Shown piece by piece: positions 35,434 through 48,000 of a stretch of DNA of 64,000 nt. The stretch is from contig NC_083338.1 in assembly GCF_019175385.1 (NCBI RefSeq), forward strand, positions 95,997,777-96,061,776, written 5' to 3'. The notes under the pieces are model-generated. The model ran no database searches. It saw only the letters and a program-made list of their open reading frames with translations, and was not told the origin of the DNA. Every line of letters begins with the position of its first letter. Position 1 is the stretch's first letter. Position numbers and translations under genes: made by a program. Source of the DNA: Lycium barbarum. Its lineage: Eukaryota; Streptophyta; Magnoliopsida; Solanales; Solanaceae.

Positions 35434-36502
35434 ATAAATATTTTAAGAGTACATCCTGAATCTGTCGGAGTGACGTAAGGTCGTTATACCTCCGAACATC
35501 GTTATGAGATAGCATTTTCATCAACAATTGACTCTATGAATCCTACTGCATCTGAAAAAGGACTTACTGAAAACAACATTCTAGATTATGAATCAACATG
35601 GAACATCCCTAGCTTCTATGAATAGAATCATTTATATAGTAGCATTACGTTTACGTTTCGTTCAAAAGGATCATGTCAAAAGAAGAAAAGTTAGCCTTAA
35701 CATACCTCAAGTGGTCCAAGCAATCCAACAACGAGCTTATCACAACTAGAGCACCAATCCTATAACAAAGGAATGCATATAAAACTTAGATGGCGCTAGT
35801 ATTTCACGTATATCAATGATAACTCGATTCTAAAGTGAAACGGGCAGTATTTCCCCTATTTCTTAATCAAAACCTTCTCAACATTAACTATTGTCCCCAA
35901 AACAAAATTTTTACACAAAACACGCTAATAATCATGGTTGAAGTTAGATTGCAACTCAAAATAACATCAAGATCATGTTTGAACCTTTCCTCCAATTTCT
36001 TTCTCTCCAACCCTAGCATAACTATCACATAAACTCATAAACATGGAAATAAGATGAAATCTTACCTCAAGAGCTTAAGAACACTTCAATTCCAAGATTA
36101 ATTCACCTTAAAGTATCCTGTAAAGCTTCTACAAGAAGGAGAAACAAGCTTCAACAATACTTTGAAAACCTTTAGCACCTGATTCTCACTTTGATCTTTG
36201 ATTTTTACTTGGGTAGTTAGTGAATATTACGGGAGAGGGTTTCTAGGGCTTATATGAGCTTAGGTTTGAGTTAAAATGACTTAAAAATGAGGAGAGGTTG
36301 TAATATAAACAAACAGCAAAGTCCACTGCCAAGGAAATACGATCCGTATATACTGGCCTATAAAATATACGGCCCATATACTGGCTGTATAATTTTATAC
36401 GGACCGTTTATATGGTCCGTATTTCTCAACCTCAAAAGTAACCTTCTATGTTCAATTATAACTTCTTAAATACGGTCAGTATCTCAAGATACAGTTCGTA
36501 TC
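35434..36502 (-). mobile_element. Gypsy LTR remnant, part 1 (minus strand)
   Basis: Shares with the 5.1 kb LTR family the phrases GTTCAAAAGGATCATGTCAAAAG and TTAGCCTTAACATACCT, and a GGGCAGTATTTCCCCTA region. It contains a cluster of ATACGG/CCGTAT palindromes, including a 9-bp stem ATACGGACC...GGTCCGTAT at 36397-36422. It is cut at its 3' half by the Ogre-like boundary, and by a solo LTR at 36503. Confidence 0.65.
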
Positions 36503-39500
36503 TGTCACGACCCAACCCCGTGGGCCGCGACCAGTGCCCGAGCTGGGCACCTATACGTACCCGATACCCCAAATTAGCATATTAACTACAGAATAATAAT
36601 ATAATAATAATATTAGTGGTCGCTACAGAATTTAGCAGAAAAGCAGACTTGGCACACATAGGCCGATAAGGCCATCACAGAACAGAATATCCCAAACATA
36701 TGTACAGAACCCACACAGATGTATCCACAGACCTCTACAGAACATATCATAATCATAAGACGGGACAGGGCCCCGTCATACCCTGAACAAAGTACATATC
36801 CAGATAGCAGTGACAGACTGTACCAAAAGATGGGCTCTGTAGAAGAGAGCGCCCCAAAATAGCAGAAATGGGATCCTAAACGTGCGGATCAGCAAACCTG
36901 TCGTCCGTACCTGCGCGGCATGAAAACCCAGCCCCCGAAGAAAGGGGTTCAGTACGAAATATGTACTGAATATGTAAAGCGGAATCACAGAAGTCAAATC
37001 ATAATGGTTACAGAAAATGAGTACAGAATCCAGAGTGTCAAATGCATATTTCCAAAATAGACAGAATGCGTACAGAAACATATGTCATATCATATCATAT
37101 CCGGTCCCTTCCACGAGACTCGGCAGACAGAATGTGGCCACCCTCCCGACGCTGGTGCCACTATACAGAGGAATCAGAAAAGGGGGCGTGGCCCCGTATC
37201 ATAAAATGTCATATCAAAATGGCCATAACAGATCAGAACAGAATAGGCGGACATGGCACATCATACTCCACAGACCCATGTACGCGTATACCTGCCCCCT
37301 CACATCGGGACGCGGCGAACAATGCAGAGAATTACGCTTGACAACATATCCTGGCCCGGGCTCAGTGTGGGAAACATTGGGACATCCACAAATGGAGTAG
37401 TGAGAGACTAATGCAATTTAAAAATATAATAAATGTTTTCAAAGACTCGATGAAGCGTATCAAAGACAAACAAATTCAATGGGGTCGGACGGAATCATAA
37501 TAAATGTATTTCGGATATCATAATAAATTACAGAAGTATAACTTTCCCGAAGTCATTCCGAGTGTCAAAATAATTTATAATATTTAACAGAATATTTAAA
37601 ATAATATTCGTTAAGCGATTAGTAGGGTAATTAAAACATTTCTTTCAAAAATCGCTTAAAAAGGAAGCTTTAACACATTAGGGGCAAAAACGTAAATAGT
37701 GGGCCCGCCTCAGAACAAATAAGGCGGCGGGCTCAAATTGTGCCCTCTAAACATATAATATCATCTACGAAGGTTATACAGACATCCTATGACTTTCTGA
37801 GTAATTTAGAGCACAATTGCATAATTTCAGAAAAAACGTATCAAAATGGTTCAATTCTACTGAAGGAAAAACTGAAATTTTGTCTTGCGGATTCCGAGGG
37901 CCAAGAGGTCCTTCGAGGCCCGGATCCGACCCTAACACACTAAGGGCATGCCAAGGGAAGAATTGGGGTTGCTTTACATACCTTTCACGCTCCTTAAGCC
38001 TTTCCAAACTCACTTCCCGTTTCGTCGAAAAACTGCAATTGGTCAAGTTTACCAATTGTAAGCTATGAATACCAAAGTTTCCATTTAATGCATATTTGGC
38101 TACCGAAATTTCGGCAGCACTTACCCTATATATATGGCACCCCGAGAATTCAACTCGGCTAGAAATCATCAACAACAACCCAAACGACAACATTAACATC
38201 AACAAAGAACATTAAGAACACAAATATCCTTCAACTAGACATTTTTCTCACAAGTTGACATAACCTTCATTTCAACCCAAACTTTCAACTAATATCAATA
38301 ATTCCACATTCATCAACAATCAAGATCATCACCATATAGTTCTAGAAACATTTCATATCGTTTGCCTTAAGATATACACTCGATATACATGATATACATG
38401 TAACCTTCCGCCAAAATCATAACCTATGCAAAACATCAAATCTTTGGCATACAACTTCATAACATGTTTCCAACTTCCAAATTCATCAATGATCATCATA
38501 ATTCTCAACCAAACAACTTCATTTCCTTAATGTCGGAAAAATCATACTAAAACGACATAAGTTTCTACATTCCAATTCAATACAAACTTATATCATTCTA
38601 ACTTCATTTACATATCAAGCATCACAATAACACAACTAACACATTAAACAAACTTGATCCATTCCATTCCAAATCCAATATACCACACGGCCATAAGCCT
38701 CTTTTAAGAACTTCAACTAAATCATTCAACTTTCAATCCCAATATTCATTTCATCACAATCACAACTAGAATATAACATGAATTCAATACATTTTGGCTA
38801 TACAACATAGACACACTCACGGCTACACACCTACAACACACACCCACTTTGCAAACTTCCATTTCTTCATACAATCAACACATTTCTACATACTACAACA
38901 CAAACAAAACTCAACAACACAATAAAAAGGTAGAAATTCTTACCTTTTCTTCAAGTCTTCTTCACTTGGAGGTATGATTACTTTGGTGATTCTAATGCTC
39001 CCCACTCCAATCCAACTACACCAAGTTACAAAAGAACCTTGACTTAGTAGGGAATCAACAAGAAATAAATTTTTGGAGCAATATTTTTGGTACCTAATTT
39101 TCTAGGCCAAACCCGAGAGCCTCCTTGCTCTTTCTCTTGTTCTTGATTTTTTTGATCTAGCTTCTAAAGTCTTGAACCTTCTAATCATATATTAAGAAGA
39201 CTTGGTCACATGACCAAGCACATGACCAACTAATAAAATGGGCTTGGATCAAGGTCTTATGTTAATTAATTCACATGGAAATTTAATACAAATTTTGGGC
39301 TTGGGCCACACCATGGCCGGCCACTCCAATGCATTGGGCCTTAAATTCCATTCCATTATTTTTGGCCCAATGACTTATAGCCCATGTTTTGTAATTCCCG
39401 AAACTAATTTCCAAAATTTCAAAATTGCCCTTAGCCTCGTCCCACACTTTCATGATTCTATTCTTTCATGCATAACTCCTATGTTCAACAAAATATCAAA

Positions 39501-39572
39501 TTTGACCTCATATCTCAAGAATCCATTATTTGTCGATTTTTTTCCAAACGTGTGAAAACACGGGTTATAACA
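36503..39572 (-). mobile_element. Solo LTR related to the young chromovirus LTR, minus strand
   Basis: 3070 bp with perfect GTATC duplications (36498-36502 and 39573-39577). The plus-strand start TGTCACGACCCAACCCCGTG is the reverse of the 41.58 kb LTR end, and the right end (AAAACACGGGTTATAACA) matches its start with differences. It keeps the CGGGACAGGGCCCCG block (36761-36775), the CAGTAC hairpin (36949-36969) and a CTTGGTCA-CA-TGACCAAG palindrome (39201-39218). Frames of 80-143 codons inside it are not genes. Confidence 0.9.
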
Positions 39573-39807
39573 GTATCCCTTAATATGGTCCGTATAAAAC
39601 AATTTCAGAATGAAACTTTGTTGAAACATATTCTCTTCGATTCACTTAGTCTCTAATCCTTCCATAACTTGCCAGACATGAACTTAAACCCTTATAAACA
39701 AAAGATGGAAATATCAAACCTCGTATAACCTCGGAGACAGCACGGTGTTCAGGACTAGGGCAACTACATACAACGAATCTCAACGTTTAAAACTACGAGG
39801 TGTAACT
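39573..39807 (-). mobile_element. Gypsy LTR remnant, part 2
   Basis: Continues 35434-36502 after the solo LTR: GTATCCCTTAATATGGTCCGTAT resumes the palindrome cluster, and the fragment ends in CGAGGTGTAAC, the reverse of a TGTTACACC-type LTR start. Confidence 0.65.
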
Positions 39808-41038
39808 ACTTTCCCGTAAGCTGGAGTTTTAGATATAAGGAGCATTGAACTCCAGTGAACATACAAGGAGTTTTATGTCCGTCCTATACTCTGTTGGAGT
39901 TTTACATTTAAAAGTTTGAATATAACTTTGTATTGGAGATTCATCTACAATAAGTTTTCGACCTTCAGCACACCAATACATGTGCTAGAGTTTCACTTAT
40001 AAAAACTTCGAATTCCTTCATAATTTATTGTAGTTTTTCATTTTTTAACAAGAGGTATTTTATTCAAATTTTAGTCTGAATAAACTTATCATTTTGCAAT
40101 AACATTTCAAGCAATGGCTAAACATTAAAAAATAGCTCAATAACTAATCATCCCACACAATTTTCTCTCAGTGGGCCCTAAATAATAAGGCCCAATGAAT
40201 GCTCCAATTTACTCCTAATAGAATGGAATAAGTACATAGGGTAGCCGAATTTGGAGCAAAAGTTATGCCCTATGTTTATAAAATTTTACAAGTCTATGCA
40301 CTTCAAAATAATTTCAGACATACGAGATTTAAAGTATAAAAGTTCATGTCCTAAGTTGGCAGGTCACATACATGAGTGAAGTTCAAACATTTATGTCTAA
40401 TGTTAGTAAATGTTTTCCCCTAAATAAATTGTTCTTCGATTTTCAACAATTCAACACGTGATTGATTCAATGCCCAAATCTGTTCTGAATGAGCTCATAT
40501 TTGAAACGAAAGTTCCATATATCATCAAGAATGAACCAATATTGAATTCTCTCTTTTTTATTAGTATTATTTTCGACCGATCCAGTATCCGCATTCATGA
40601 TCGACTAAATTCATATTTGGCCCTGAAAAGTCTCACATTAGGAGGTATAACGCTAACAAAAGCGACTCCATATCCAGAGCTTGAACTTGAGACCTCGAGT
40701 TAAGGATGAAGGAGTACTTATCGCTTCACCACAAATCCTTCTTGGTCATTAAATTCTCAAAACAACAACAAATCTAACAGAACCCCTTTTGCAACAGTGT
40801 TGATCTGTCAACATTTTCAAGCGTTTCCTATAACACCCACTTCATTTGAGCACTTTTCATAGTTGAAATTCAAAACCACTTCTTCAAAGCATTAAACTTA
40901 ATTACGATAGATACGAAAAACACTATTGTACAACAACTAAGAGTATAGGAGTTCACTTATACCCACTTTCATATTGAAATTGAAGACCACTTGCCTTCCA
41001 AGTATTATAATTAATTTATATTGATTTGAAAAATATTA
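39808..41038. other. Unassigned intergenic DNA
   Basis: No gene recognised. Repeated GGAGTTTTA phrases occur at 39830-39910. Two ~60-bp imperfect direct repeats around TTGAAATTSAARACCACTT lie near 40862 and 40980. The 81-codon frame at 40458-40703 has no known domain. Confidence 0.5.
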
Positions 41039-41270
41039 CTCCCTCCGTCCCAATTTACGTGATCTAGTTTGATTAGGAGCGGAGTTTAAGAAAGAAAAGA
41101 AGACTTTTGAAACTTGTGATCTAAAACAAGTCATAGATATTTGTGTGGCTATAAATCATTTTATTAAGGTTAAAAGGGGAAGTTTAAAGTTAAATTATTT
41201 CTAAATATATAAATGTATCATTCTTTATGGGACAGCCTAAAAAGAAAAGTGTATCACATAAATGTTTTAT
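41039..41270. mobile_element. Stowaway-type MITE, one end lost
   Basis: Starts CTCCCTCCGTCCCAATTTA right after TA, the Stowaway (Tc1/mariner-type) inverted end and target. The body (AAAACAAGTCATAGATATTTGTGTGGCTATAAATC, then TTTATGGGACAGCCTAAAAAG and TATCACATAAATG) fits the family, but the expected closing GGGACGGAGGGAG is missing. Confidence 0.8.
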
Positions 41271-41527
41271 CTTAACAATGCCTTTATACTTTTGAATAAT
41301 GAATAGCTGGAATAGCTAATCATTTGAGGAGGTAGTTTTTAGATATTTTTTTTTCATATTTCAGTTCTTCTCATGAATGTTTATAAAATTTTATTTATAC
41401 TAAAGTTTCATCAAGGAAAAAAAGATGAAAGTTGGCTAATTGAAAAGATAATAGAATTGGAGAAACGTATTTTCGTAAGCAAAATAAGCATAAAAAGTTA
41501 CGAAAATAATGTAAGCAGGAAATGCAC

Positions 41528-41579
41528 TGCCCTCGTTGAGAGTTGAACTCAAGAGCTCCCACTTACTAAACGGGTGCTC
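41528..41579 (-). tRNA. tRNA-Thr(AGT), 3' part (gene split by retrotransposon)
   Basis: Joined with 52562-52583 on the minus strand this gives a 74-nt tRNA. This part holds the end of the D-stem, the anticodon arm with loop TTAGTAA (anticodon AGT, Thr), the variable loop, the T arm (stem TTGAG/CTCAA, loop TTCAACT), the 3' acceptor strand CGAGGGC and discriminator A. The acceptor pairs 7 of 7 (two G-U). U8, A14, G18-G19, A21, U33, purine 26, G53-C61 and T54-T55-C56 are all present. A TTTT on the minus strand (41503-41506) about 22 nt downstream could be the Pol III terminator. The break lies inside the A-box, so transcription as a tRNA should be abolished. Confidence 0.9.
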
Positions 41580-41852
41580 TGTTAGGCCCCGTGTTTTCGT
41601 ACAATTGGAAATCGAGAAATAATTATGACTAGGGTGTTAGAAGGATATAAATTAATTTGTGAGAATATGACTATGTGGGTTATGGAATCTTTTATGCTAA
41701 GACCTCGGGGAAGGCCGAGGATAAATTTGGAATTTCGGAAATTAGTTTCGGGAGTTATAAAACGGGACTTTTTAAGCATTGGGCCAAGAAACCAAAATTT
41801 TAATTTGCAAGCCCAAAGGAAGAGAGGGGGCCGGCCAAGCCCAATTTTAAAA

Positions 41853-41877
41853 GGGTCATGTGCTATGCACATGACCC
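41853..41877 (+). promoter_or_regulatory. Perfect palindrome in LTR (11-bp stem, 3-nt loop)
   Basis: Stem GGGTCATGTGC with its exact reverse complement around TAT; repeated at 49928-49952. The diverged solo LTR at 36503-39572 keeps a related palindrome at the equivalent place, so structure seems maintained. Role unknown. Confidence 0.7.
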
Positions 41878-43921
41878 CAAAAGGATATATACTAGAAAGA
41901 CTTATCAATTATAGATCAAAAATTCATAAATCAAGAACACAAAGAAAAGAGAGGTTCGGCCGTGACTTGAGAGGAGAAGAGAGAAAAAATTTCCAAGCTT
42001 GTGTGTGATCCAAAAATCTTGGTTTCTACATATTTGTGAAGTACTCAAGACGCTCTCCGACGTGGTATAATTTGTTTGGCACGGGGACGACGTTTTCGAC
42101 AAGTCGGGGTTTCAAGAAAAGGTGAGAATTCTTACCCTTTTATGTTATAGAATTGATGTGAATGTGTTAAGCATTGGAAGTAGATGGAGATCCCGTAATT
42201 TTAATGTAAATAGAAAGTCGTGGGTGTGTGTTTGTAGTGGGTTTGGCCGAGAGCCATAGAAGGAAAAATTGGTGTGAATTGATCTTGGTTAAGTTGGTCT
42301 AATGTGTTGTTGTGATCCTTATATCATAAATGATCGATTGTTGAATTAAATTGGCGGTGGAAAACGAATTTGGATGTTATCGGAAAGTGTATATCCTTGG
42401 TATCTTTATGTATATCAATGTATATTTTGGGTACTAGAGACTTTAGATATGACTTTTTAATGATATGGGTGAATTTGGAATGAAACGACGTTAGTTAGAA
42501 TGTTCGTCGTGAAATTTGGATATTTTGAAGAACTATGGAAATTTATTGATTTTGATGCAATTTCGTGTATGGCTTAGATTGAATTTGGAATGTGTTTGAC
42601 TAGTGTCGGATGGGTAAATGAATACAATTATGTGAATATAGAATTGGGATTTTGAAAGTTTGAATGGAAGTTGCCAACTTTAGAAATCATGTAGAACTTT
42701 AAAGCTAGAATGGTTTGATTGTTGTTTGGTTTGGTTGTTGATGTGTGGGCTGTTGTTGTTGTTGTATTTTGAGCCGAGCTAAGTCTCGGGGATGTTAGAT
42801 TTATAGGGGAAGTGCTGCCGAAATTTCGGTAGGCAAAAATTGGAGTTAAAGGCATTTTTAAGCCTAAGAATCTCAATTGGTAACTTTGACCATTTGCAGA
42901 TTTTTGACGAAACGGGACTGGACTTTTGGAAGGGCTTACGACGTCTGTGAGGTATGTAAAGCTTCCCAATTCTTTATTTGGCATATCTTAGTGTGTTAGT
43001 TGAATATGAGACCTTCCGGAGCAGTTCTGCTCCTCGAAACCCGATCCACAGGAAAGTTACTATTCATTCAATTCGATTGAAGCCTAAAGGCTCCCTTTTG
43101 GCTAGAATGCCATTATTCGTCCGAAACCTATCGAAATGTGGTCGGGTAACCTAGAAATGATTATGTATGACCCTTGGCATATAACTGCTCATAAAAATAT
43201 GTTCGCCACCTCACTTCGACTCGAGGTGGGTCCGCTACCCCCAAAATGCCCGAATTGCCCTTCGGGCCACTTTGAGAACAGAGTTGAACGTACCCCTTCT
43301 GATCTTTGGAACATCCTTCCACGGGGTATGTTTGGACTATTCGATGCACTAATCCATGTCTTGAACTATATAGACCATTTTGGAATCGTTTTGCAAAATG
43401 AAACCTTATGTCGACTAAGTATTCGACTATTTTGTAATAGGATATGATTTATGAGTTTACTTTGTTTTGAAACACTATTTTGAAATACGATTTGCATTTG
43501 TTTGCTCACGACTCCGCTCGTGCCTTATTATGACTCCGTTCACCGGTTCCCGGGCCGGTTTTGATTGGTGCGCTGTATGATAAATTCGGCTGTATGCTGT
43601 GTTACGGTTCCCGAGGCTTCGCCATAGGGCCCGGTTCCGTTTGGAGTTATGCTGTGATATGGCTCGGGATGCGATACGCTCACCGATGATTATGATTATG
43701 TTCGGGGATGTACGGAGATTTGAAACCTTCTGGTGTTATGCTGTGTGTGGCGTCAGCGTTGGAGTGGCGACCACGTTCCTAAGCGTTTGCATGATTTCAC
43801 TTGCATAGTATATACGTACATGATTTCGATACAGATTTTGACATACCAGTTTGTACCCCACTTTGACATTTGATTTGCTTTCGGTTTTGATCTATAATTC
43901 TGTACTCCGTGCTTTACATAC

Positions 43922-43942
43922 TCAGTACATATTTCGTACTGA
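43922..43942 (+). promoter_or_regulatory. Conserved LTR hairpin TCAGTAC-N7-GTACTGA
   Basis: Found in all ten LTR copies that retain this region. It is followed here by a second GGGG-rich block and TTATGCCCGCAGGT. It lies ~540 nt before the LTR end. I suggest a role at the R/U5 side (RNA 3' end or packaging), by position only. Confidence 0.65.
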
Positions 43943-44484
43943 CCCCCTTTCTTCGGGGGCTGCGTTTTATGCCCGCAGGTGCAGATATCGGTGATCCTCC
44001 GCAGTAGGCTTCACTTCTTGCTATTCCGGAGTACTCTTATCCGATCTGGAGTCCACTTTTGGTACAGACTCTTTTGTTTTGTATATATTTGGTATGTCTG
44101 ACTATTTGGGTACGGCGGGGCCCTGTCTCGCCACATGTCTTTGTTTTGAGTTCGTAGAGGCCTGTAGTCATATATGTGGGGCGAGGGTCCTATGTGTTTA
44201 TTGTCTGATTTTGCTTTCGGGTCTTAAAGCGGTCTGTTTGATATGATGGCCCCAAATGGCCCTTTTGTATATATTTGTATTTTGACCGGCGATGTCTATT
44301 CCGCCGCTTTGTTTGAGTTTGATTTGATATGACCGCTTAAGACATATTTTCGATATAAATTATGTTTGATATAACTTCTTGAAAATTCTGAAATGAGTTT
44401 GGATTCGGAAATAAATATGCGATTTGGTCTGGGTACCCAGGTAGGGTGCCAGTCGCGGCCCACGGGGCTGGGTCGTGACAAAAG

Positions 44485-44496
44485 TGGTATCAGAGC
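44485..44496 (+). other. Primer-binding site (TGGTATCAGAGC)
   Basis: Starts four bases after the 5' LTR. It is complementary to the 3' end of initiator tRNA-Met, the primer for minus-strand DNA synthesis. Confidence 0.95.
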
Positions 44497-44683
44497 AGTC
44501 TGTCCTCGGAATGTCTACAGGCCGTGTCTCGTAGAGCCTTGTTTATCGATGTGTTGTGCACCACATCTATAAACGGGAAGCTACAGGGCATTTAGGATGT
44601 CACTTTCTTTGGAATCTTAGATCGTGCGATAGAGCTGTGCTATTAGGGTGATTTTGACCTGACTCGCCTTTGTGTTTGCAGTG

Positions 44684-45136
44684 ATGCCTCCGAAGAAGGC
44701 AACGGCGGCCCAGAAGGGCAAGGCGAGGATTGGAGAGACTAGCCAGGCACAGCGAGCTACCCGGGCTCGTGTATATGATTTGCCTGAGGATGTGCCACAG
44801 TCTGAGGGGTCTGCTACACCCCCACTAGTACAGCCTGGAGTAGGACCTTCAGCAGCTCCAGAGGTCCGTGTACCCGCACCTGAGACTCCAGCTCCTCAGC
44901 CAGGGGCGGAGGATAGGACCCTGAGGGAGGCTGTACAGCTGTTGACTACACTGGTAGCAGGACAGGCTCGCAGGCGCGGGCGGAGGGACGACGATGATGA
45001 TGACAGGCGGGACAGCCTGAGAGTTCGGGAGTTTTGTTATGTGGCCCTCCTGAGTTCTTCGGGTCTAAGCCCGACGAGGACCCCCACGACTTTATTCGGG
45101 GGATGCGACGCTCACTGGACTTGGTCAGGGCTTTAG
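44684..45136 (+). pseudogene. gag N-terminus of the young chromovirus, ends in frameshift
   Basis: ATG at 44684 opens MPPKKATAAQKGKAR; an upstream GTG-led reading adds four residues without support. A proline-rich linker, then LREAVQLLTTLVAGQ and an arginine/aspartate stretch ([11 protein letters not shown]) lead to RVREF at about 45030. There the sequence GTTTTG changes the reading: the downstream gag continues in the next frame from 45034. The last ~35 codons of this frame to 45136 are therefore out of register. The same N-terminus (AAQKGK) is recognisable at 25.25 kb and, in reverse, at 11.53 kb. A one-base loss in a T-run, or a sequencing error there, explains the break. Confidence 0.85.
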
Positions 45137-48000
45137 AGACCGAGTCAGTTGAGCTGGCTTCGCACCGGCTTCGAGATGTGGCTACCCACTGGTACGAGAC
45201 TTGGGAGCTGTCTAGAGGAGAGGGTGCCCCTCCAGCCACTTGGGATCAGTTTGTGACAGCATTCACCCGCCACTTTTTGCCCCCAGAGTTACGGCGGGCA
45301 CGGGCTGATCGATTCTTACGTCTGCAGCAGAGGGGTCGGAGTGTTCGCGAGTATAACCTTGAGTTTGATTCTCTGGCCCGATATGCACCGGCCGTGGTAG
45401 CAGATATGTCCGATCGGATGCACAGATATGTTATGGGATTGGACCGGTATTTGGTTGATAGTTGTATGGCAGTGTCATTGCAGGCAGACATGGACATTTC
45501 CCGGCTTCAGGCCTATGCGATGGGTATGGAGGACCGTCGCAGATCTGATCCTGCTAGCAGAGATCGAGACAGGAGGCCGCCCAAGAGGGCTAGATCCGTG
45601 GGTTATTCAGGGGATTCTCGAGGCGGACAGCCTCAGCAGCAGCAGCAGTCTGACAGATATTTTCCTCCCTCCGGCCGGGGTACTCAGTCAGGTAGCCGGA
45701 GATTCGATAGTACAGGACCGTCTGGGGCCGGTCAGAGCTCCAGAGTGGCAGGTTCACAGGTACCCAGGGGTCCCATCCAGGCCAGACCACCCAGGCCCCG
45801 GTGTCCTCATTGCGGGAAGTCACATCCCGAGGAGTGTTACCGAGCGACGAGAGCTTGTTTTTCTTGTGGCGGTCAGGGCCACTTTATGAGAGATTGTCCA
45901 TTGGCTAGCGGTTCTGGTAGTGCTGCTCAGCAGACAGGGTCAGCCGCCGGTTCTTCTTCTGCTCCATCAGTTGCACGCCCTGGAGGGCGAGGTATTTCAG
46001 CACCGGCAGGACGCGGTCGAGGCCGCGGTGGCACTTCAGGTTCTAGCGGTCCCTCGAACCGCATATATGCTTTGGCCAGCCGCCAAGATCAGGAGGCTTC
46101 GCCAAACGTTGTCACAGGTACATTGCTGGTTTTCTCCAGATCTGTATATGCATTGATTGACCCTGGTTCTACTTTATCGTATATTTCCCCGCTCGTTGCT
46201 AGTAAAATTGGGATAGTGTCTGAGCCTATAGAACCGTTTGAGGTAGCTACGCCAATTGGGGATTTTATTGTAGCAAGACAGATTTATAAGGATTGTTCTG
46301 TGACCATTTATGATCGTAGCACTAAGGCTGACTTGATAGAGTTAGACATGCTGGAGTTTGACGTCATTATGGGCATGGACTGGTTGTCTTCCTGTTATGC
46401 TAATGTCGACTGCCAGAAAAAGGTAGTCCGTTTTCAGTTTCCAGGAGAACCAGTCATAGAGTGGTTCGGATCTACAGCATCGCCGAGGGGTAAGTTTATT
46501 TCATACCTCAAGGCTAAGAAGATGATCCAGAAGGGTTATATCTATCATTTGGTTCGTGTGCACGATACTGCCGCGGAGGTACCTACCCTTCAGTCTGTTC
46601 CGGTCGTCAGCGAGTTTCCAGATGTTTTTCCTGACGAGCTTCCTGGCCTTCCGCCTGAGCGGGAGATTGATTTTTCTATTGAGTTGATGCCGGATACACA
46701 GCCTATATCTATTCCTCCGTACAGGATGGCACCAGCTGAGTTGAAGGAGTTGAAGGAGCAGCTGAAAGATTTGCTGGATAAGGGTTTTATCAGGCCCAGT
46801 ACATCACCCTGGGGGGCGCCGGTATTGTTTGTCAGGAAGAAAGATGGGTCATTGCGGATGTGTATCGACTACCGGCAGCTGAATAAGGTGACTATTAAGA
46901 ACAAATATCCCCTCCCCCGGATTGATGATTTGTTTGACCAGCTGCAGGGTGCTAGACATTTTTCAAAGATAGATCTGCGTTCTGGTTACCATCAGGTGCG
47001 AGTACGGGAGTCAGATATCCCGAAGACTGCTTTCAGGACTCGGTACGGGCATTATGAGTTCAGAGTTATGTCTTTCGGGCTGACTAATGCTCCAGCAGTA
47101 TTTATGGATCTGATGAACCGGGTATTTCGGCCTTTCCTGGATATGTTTGTTATTGTGTTTATTGACGATATTCTGGTTTACTCGCGATCAGTCGAGGAGC
47201 ATTCAGATCATTTGAGGACGGTACTTGGCATCCTCCGTCAGCAGAAGTTATATGCTAAATTCTCTAAGTGTGAGTTCTGGTTGACTTCTGTGGCATTCTT
47301 GGGCCATATTGTCGGCGCAGATGGTATTCGGGTTGACACGCAGAAGATTGAGGTTGTGCAGAATTGGCCCAGGCCTACTACACCGACAGAGGTGCGTAGT
47401 TTTCTTGGATTGGCTGGGTATTACCGCAGGTTCGTGGAGGATTTCTCTTCTATTTCAGCACCACTGACGAGGCTTACCCAGAAAGCAGCAAAATTCCAGT
47501 GGACAGATGCTTGCGAGCGCAGCTTTCAGATGCTGAAGGAGAGATTGATTACAGCACCAGTTTTGGCTCTTCCAGAGGGATCTGACGGGTATGTTGTCTA
47601 TTGTGACGCCTCTGGTATTGGGATAGGATGTGTATTGATGCAGCACGGTCGAGTCATAGCCTATGCTTCCCGACAGCTCAGACCGCATGAGAAGAACTAT
47701 CCCACTCATGATCTTGAGTTGGCCGCGGTGATTCATGCTTTGAAGATTTGGCGGCATTATTTATATGGGGTCCATGTTGATATCTATACGGACCATAAGA
47801 GTCTCCAGTATATTTTTAGGCAGAAGGAACTAAATTTGCGGCAGCGGAGATGGCTTGAGTTACTAAATGATTACGATGTTGATATTTTGTACCATCCGGG
47901 GAAAGCCAATGTGGTAGCTGATGCGCTTAGCCGCAAGTCCGTGGGCAGTCTGGCTGATGTTCCATCTGATAAGAGAGATTTGGTTCGTGATATTCATTAG
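45034..48000 (+). CDS. gag-protease-RT-RNase H polyprotein of the young chromovirus
   Basis: 988 codons after the frameshift. Gag core at residues ~40-140 ([33 protein letters not shown]). CCHC knuckle C275/C278/H283/C288, with a CPHCGKSH motif just before it. Aspartic protease DPGS with catalytic D376. RT from ~560 with FVIVFIDD (D711, D712). RNase H with YCDAS (D858). The frame has no start codon of its own (it opens on TTG) and depends on the frame upstream. It stops at TAG 47998-48000, which lies at the RNase H/integrase junction where the 22.7 kb copy has a glutamine codon. All catalytic motifs are intact. The product would form particles and make cDNA but lacks integrase. Confidence 0.95.
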   Translation: MLCGPPEFFGSKPDEDPHDFIRGMRRSLDLVRALETESVELASHRLRDVATHWYETWELSRGEGAPPATWDQFVTAFTRHFLPPELRRARADRFLRLQQRGRSVREYNLEFDSLARYAPAVVADMSDRMHRYVMGLDRYLVDSCMAVSLQADMDISRLQAYAMGMEDRRRSDPASRDRDRRPPKRARSVGYSGDSRGGQPQQQQQSDRYFPPSGRGTQSGSRRFDSTGPSGAGQSSRVAGSQVPRGPIQARPPRPRCPHCGKSHPEECYRATRACFSCGGQGHFMRDCPLASGSGSAAQQTGSAAGSSSAPSVARPGGRGISAPAGRGRGRGGTSGSSGPSNRIYALASRQDQEASPNVVTGTLLVFSRSVYALIDPGSTLSYISPLVASKIGIVSEPIEPFEVATPIGDFIVARQIYKDCSVTIYDRSTKADLIELDMLEFDVIMGMDWLSSCYANVDCQKKVVRFQFPGEPVIEWFGSTASPRGKFISYLKAKKMIQKGYIYHLVRVHDTAAEVPTLQSVPVVSEFPDVFPDELPGLPPEREIDFSIELMPDTQPISIPPYRMAPAELKELKEQLKDLLDKGFIRPSTSPWGAPVLFVRKKDGSLRMCIDYRQLNKVTIKNKYPLPRIDDLFDQLQGARHFSKIDLRSGYHQVRVRESDIPKTAFRTRYGHYEFRVMSFGLTNAPAVFMDLMNRVFRPFLDMFVIVFIDDILVYSRSVEEHSDHLRTVLGILRQQKLYAKFSKCEFWLTSVAFLGHIVGADGIRVDTQKIEVVQNWPRPTTPTEVRSFLGLAGYYRRFVEDFSSISAPLTRLTQKAAKFQWTDACERSFQMLKERLITAPVLALPEGSDGYVVYCDASGIGIGCVLMQHGRVIAYASRQLRPHEKNYPTHDLELAAVIHALKIWRHYLYGVHVDIYTDHKSLQYIFRQKELNLRQRRWLELLNDYDVDILYHPGKANVVADALSRKSVGSLADVPSDKRDLVRDIH

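Larger units (their letters stand above)
41580..44480 (+). repeat. 5' LTR of the young chromovirus
   Basis: 2901 bp. It holds an 11-bp perfect stem (GGGTCATGTGC, loop TAT) at 41853-41877, the CAGTAC hairpin at 43922-43942, the GCGGGGCCCTGTC block near 44115, and the terminal GGGTCGTGACA. Open frames of 60-127 codons inside it recur identically in the 3' LTR and are not genes. Confidence 0.97.

Noticed and set aside
37774..38205. 143-codon minus-strand frame in the 36.5-39.6 kb solo LTR
   Set aside because: Within an LTR, overlapped by an opposite-strand frame, no domain; chance.
41582..42984. Open frames of 65-127 codons in the 5' chromovirus LTR, repeated exactly in the 3' LTR
   Set aside because: They repeat because the LTRs are nearly identical; no domain and they overlap on both strands. 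Non-coding LTR.
47998..48000. TAG as a programmed readthrough site between RNase H and integrase
   Set aside because: Context lacks a known readthrough motif, and the related copy has a glutamine codon there; a simple mutation is more likely.
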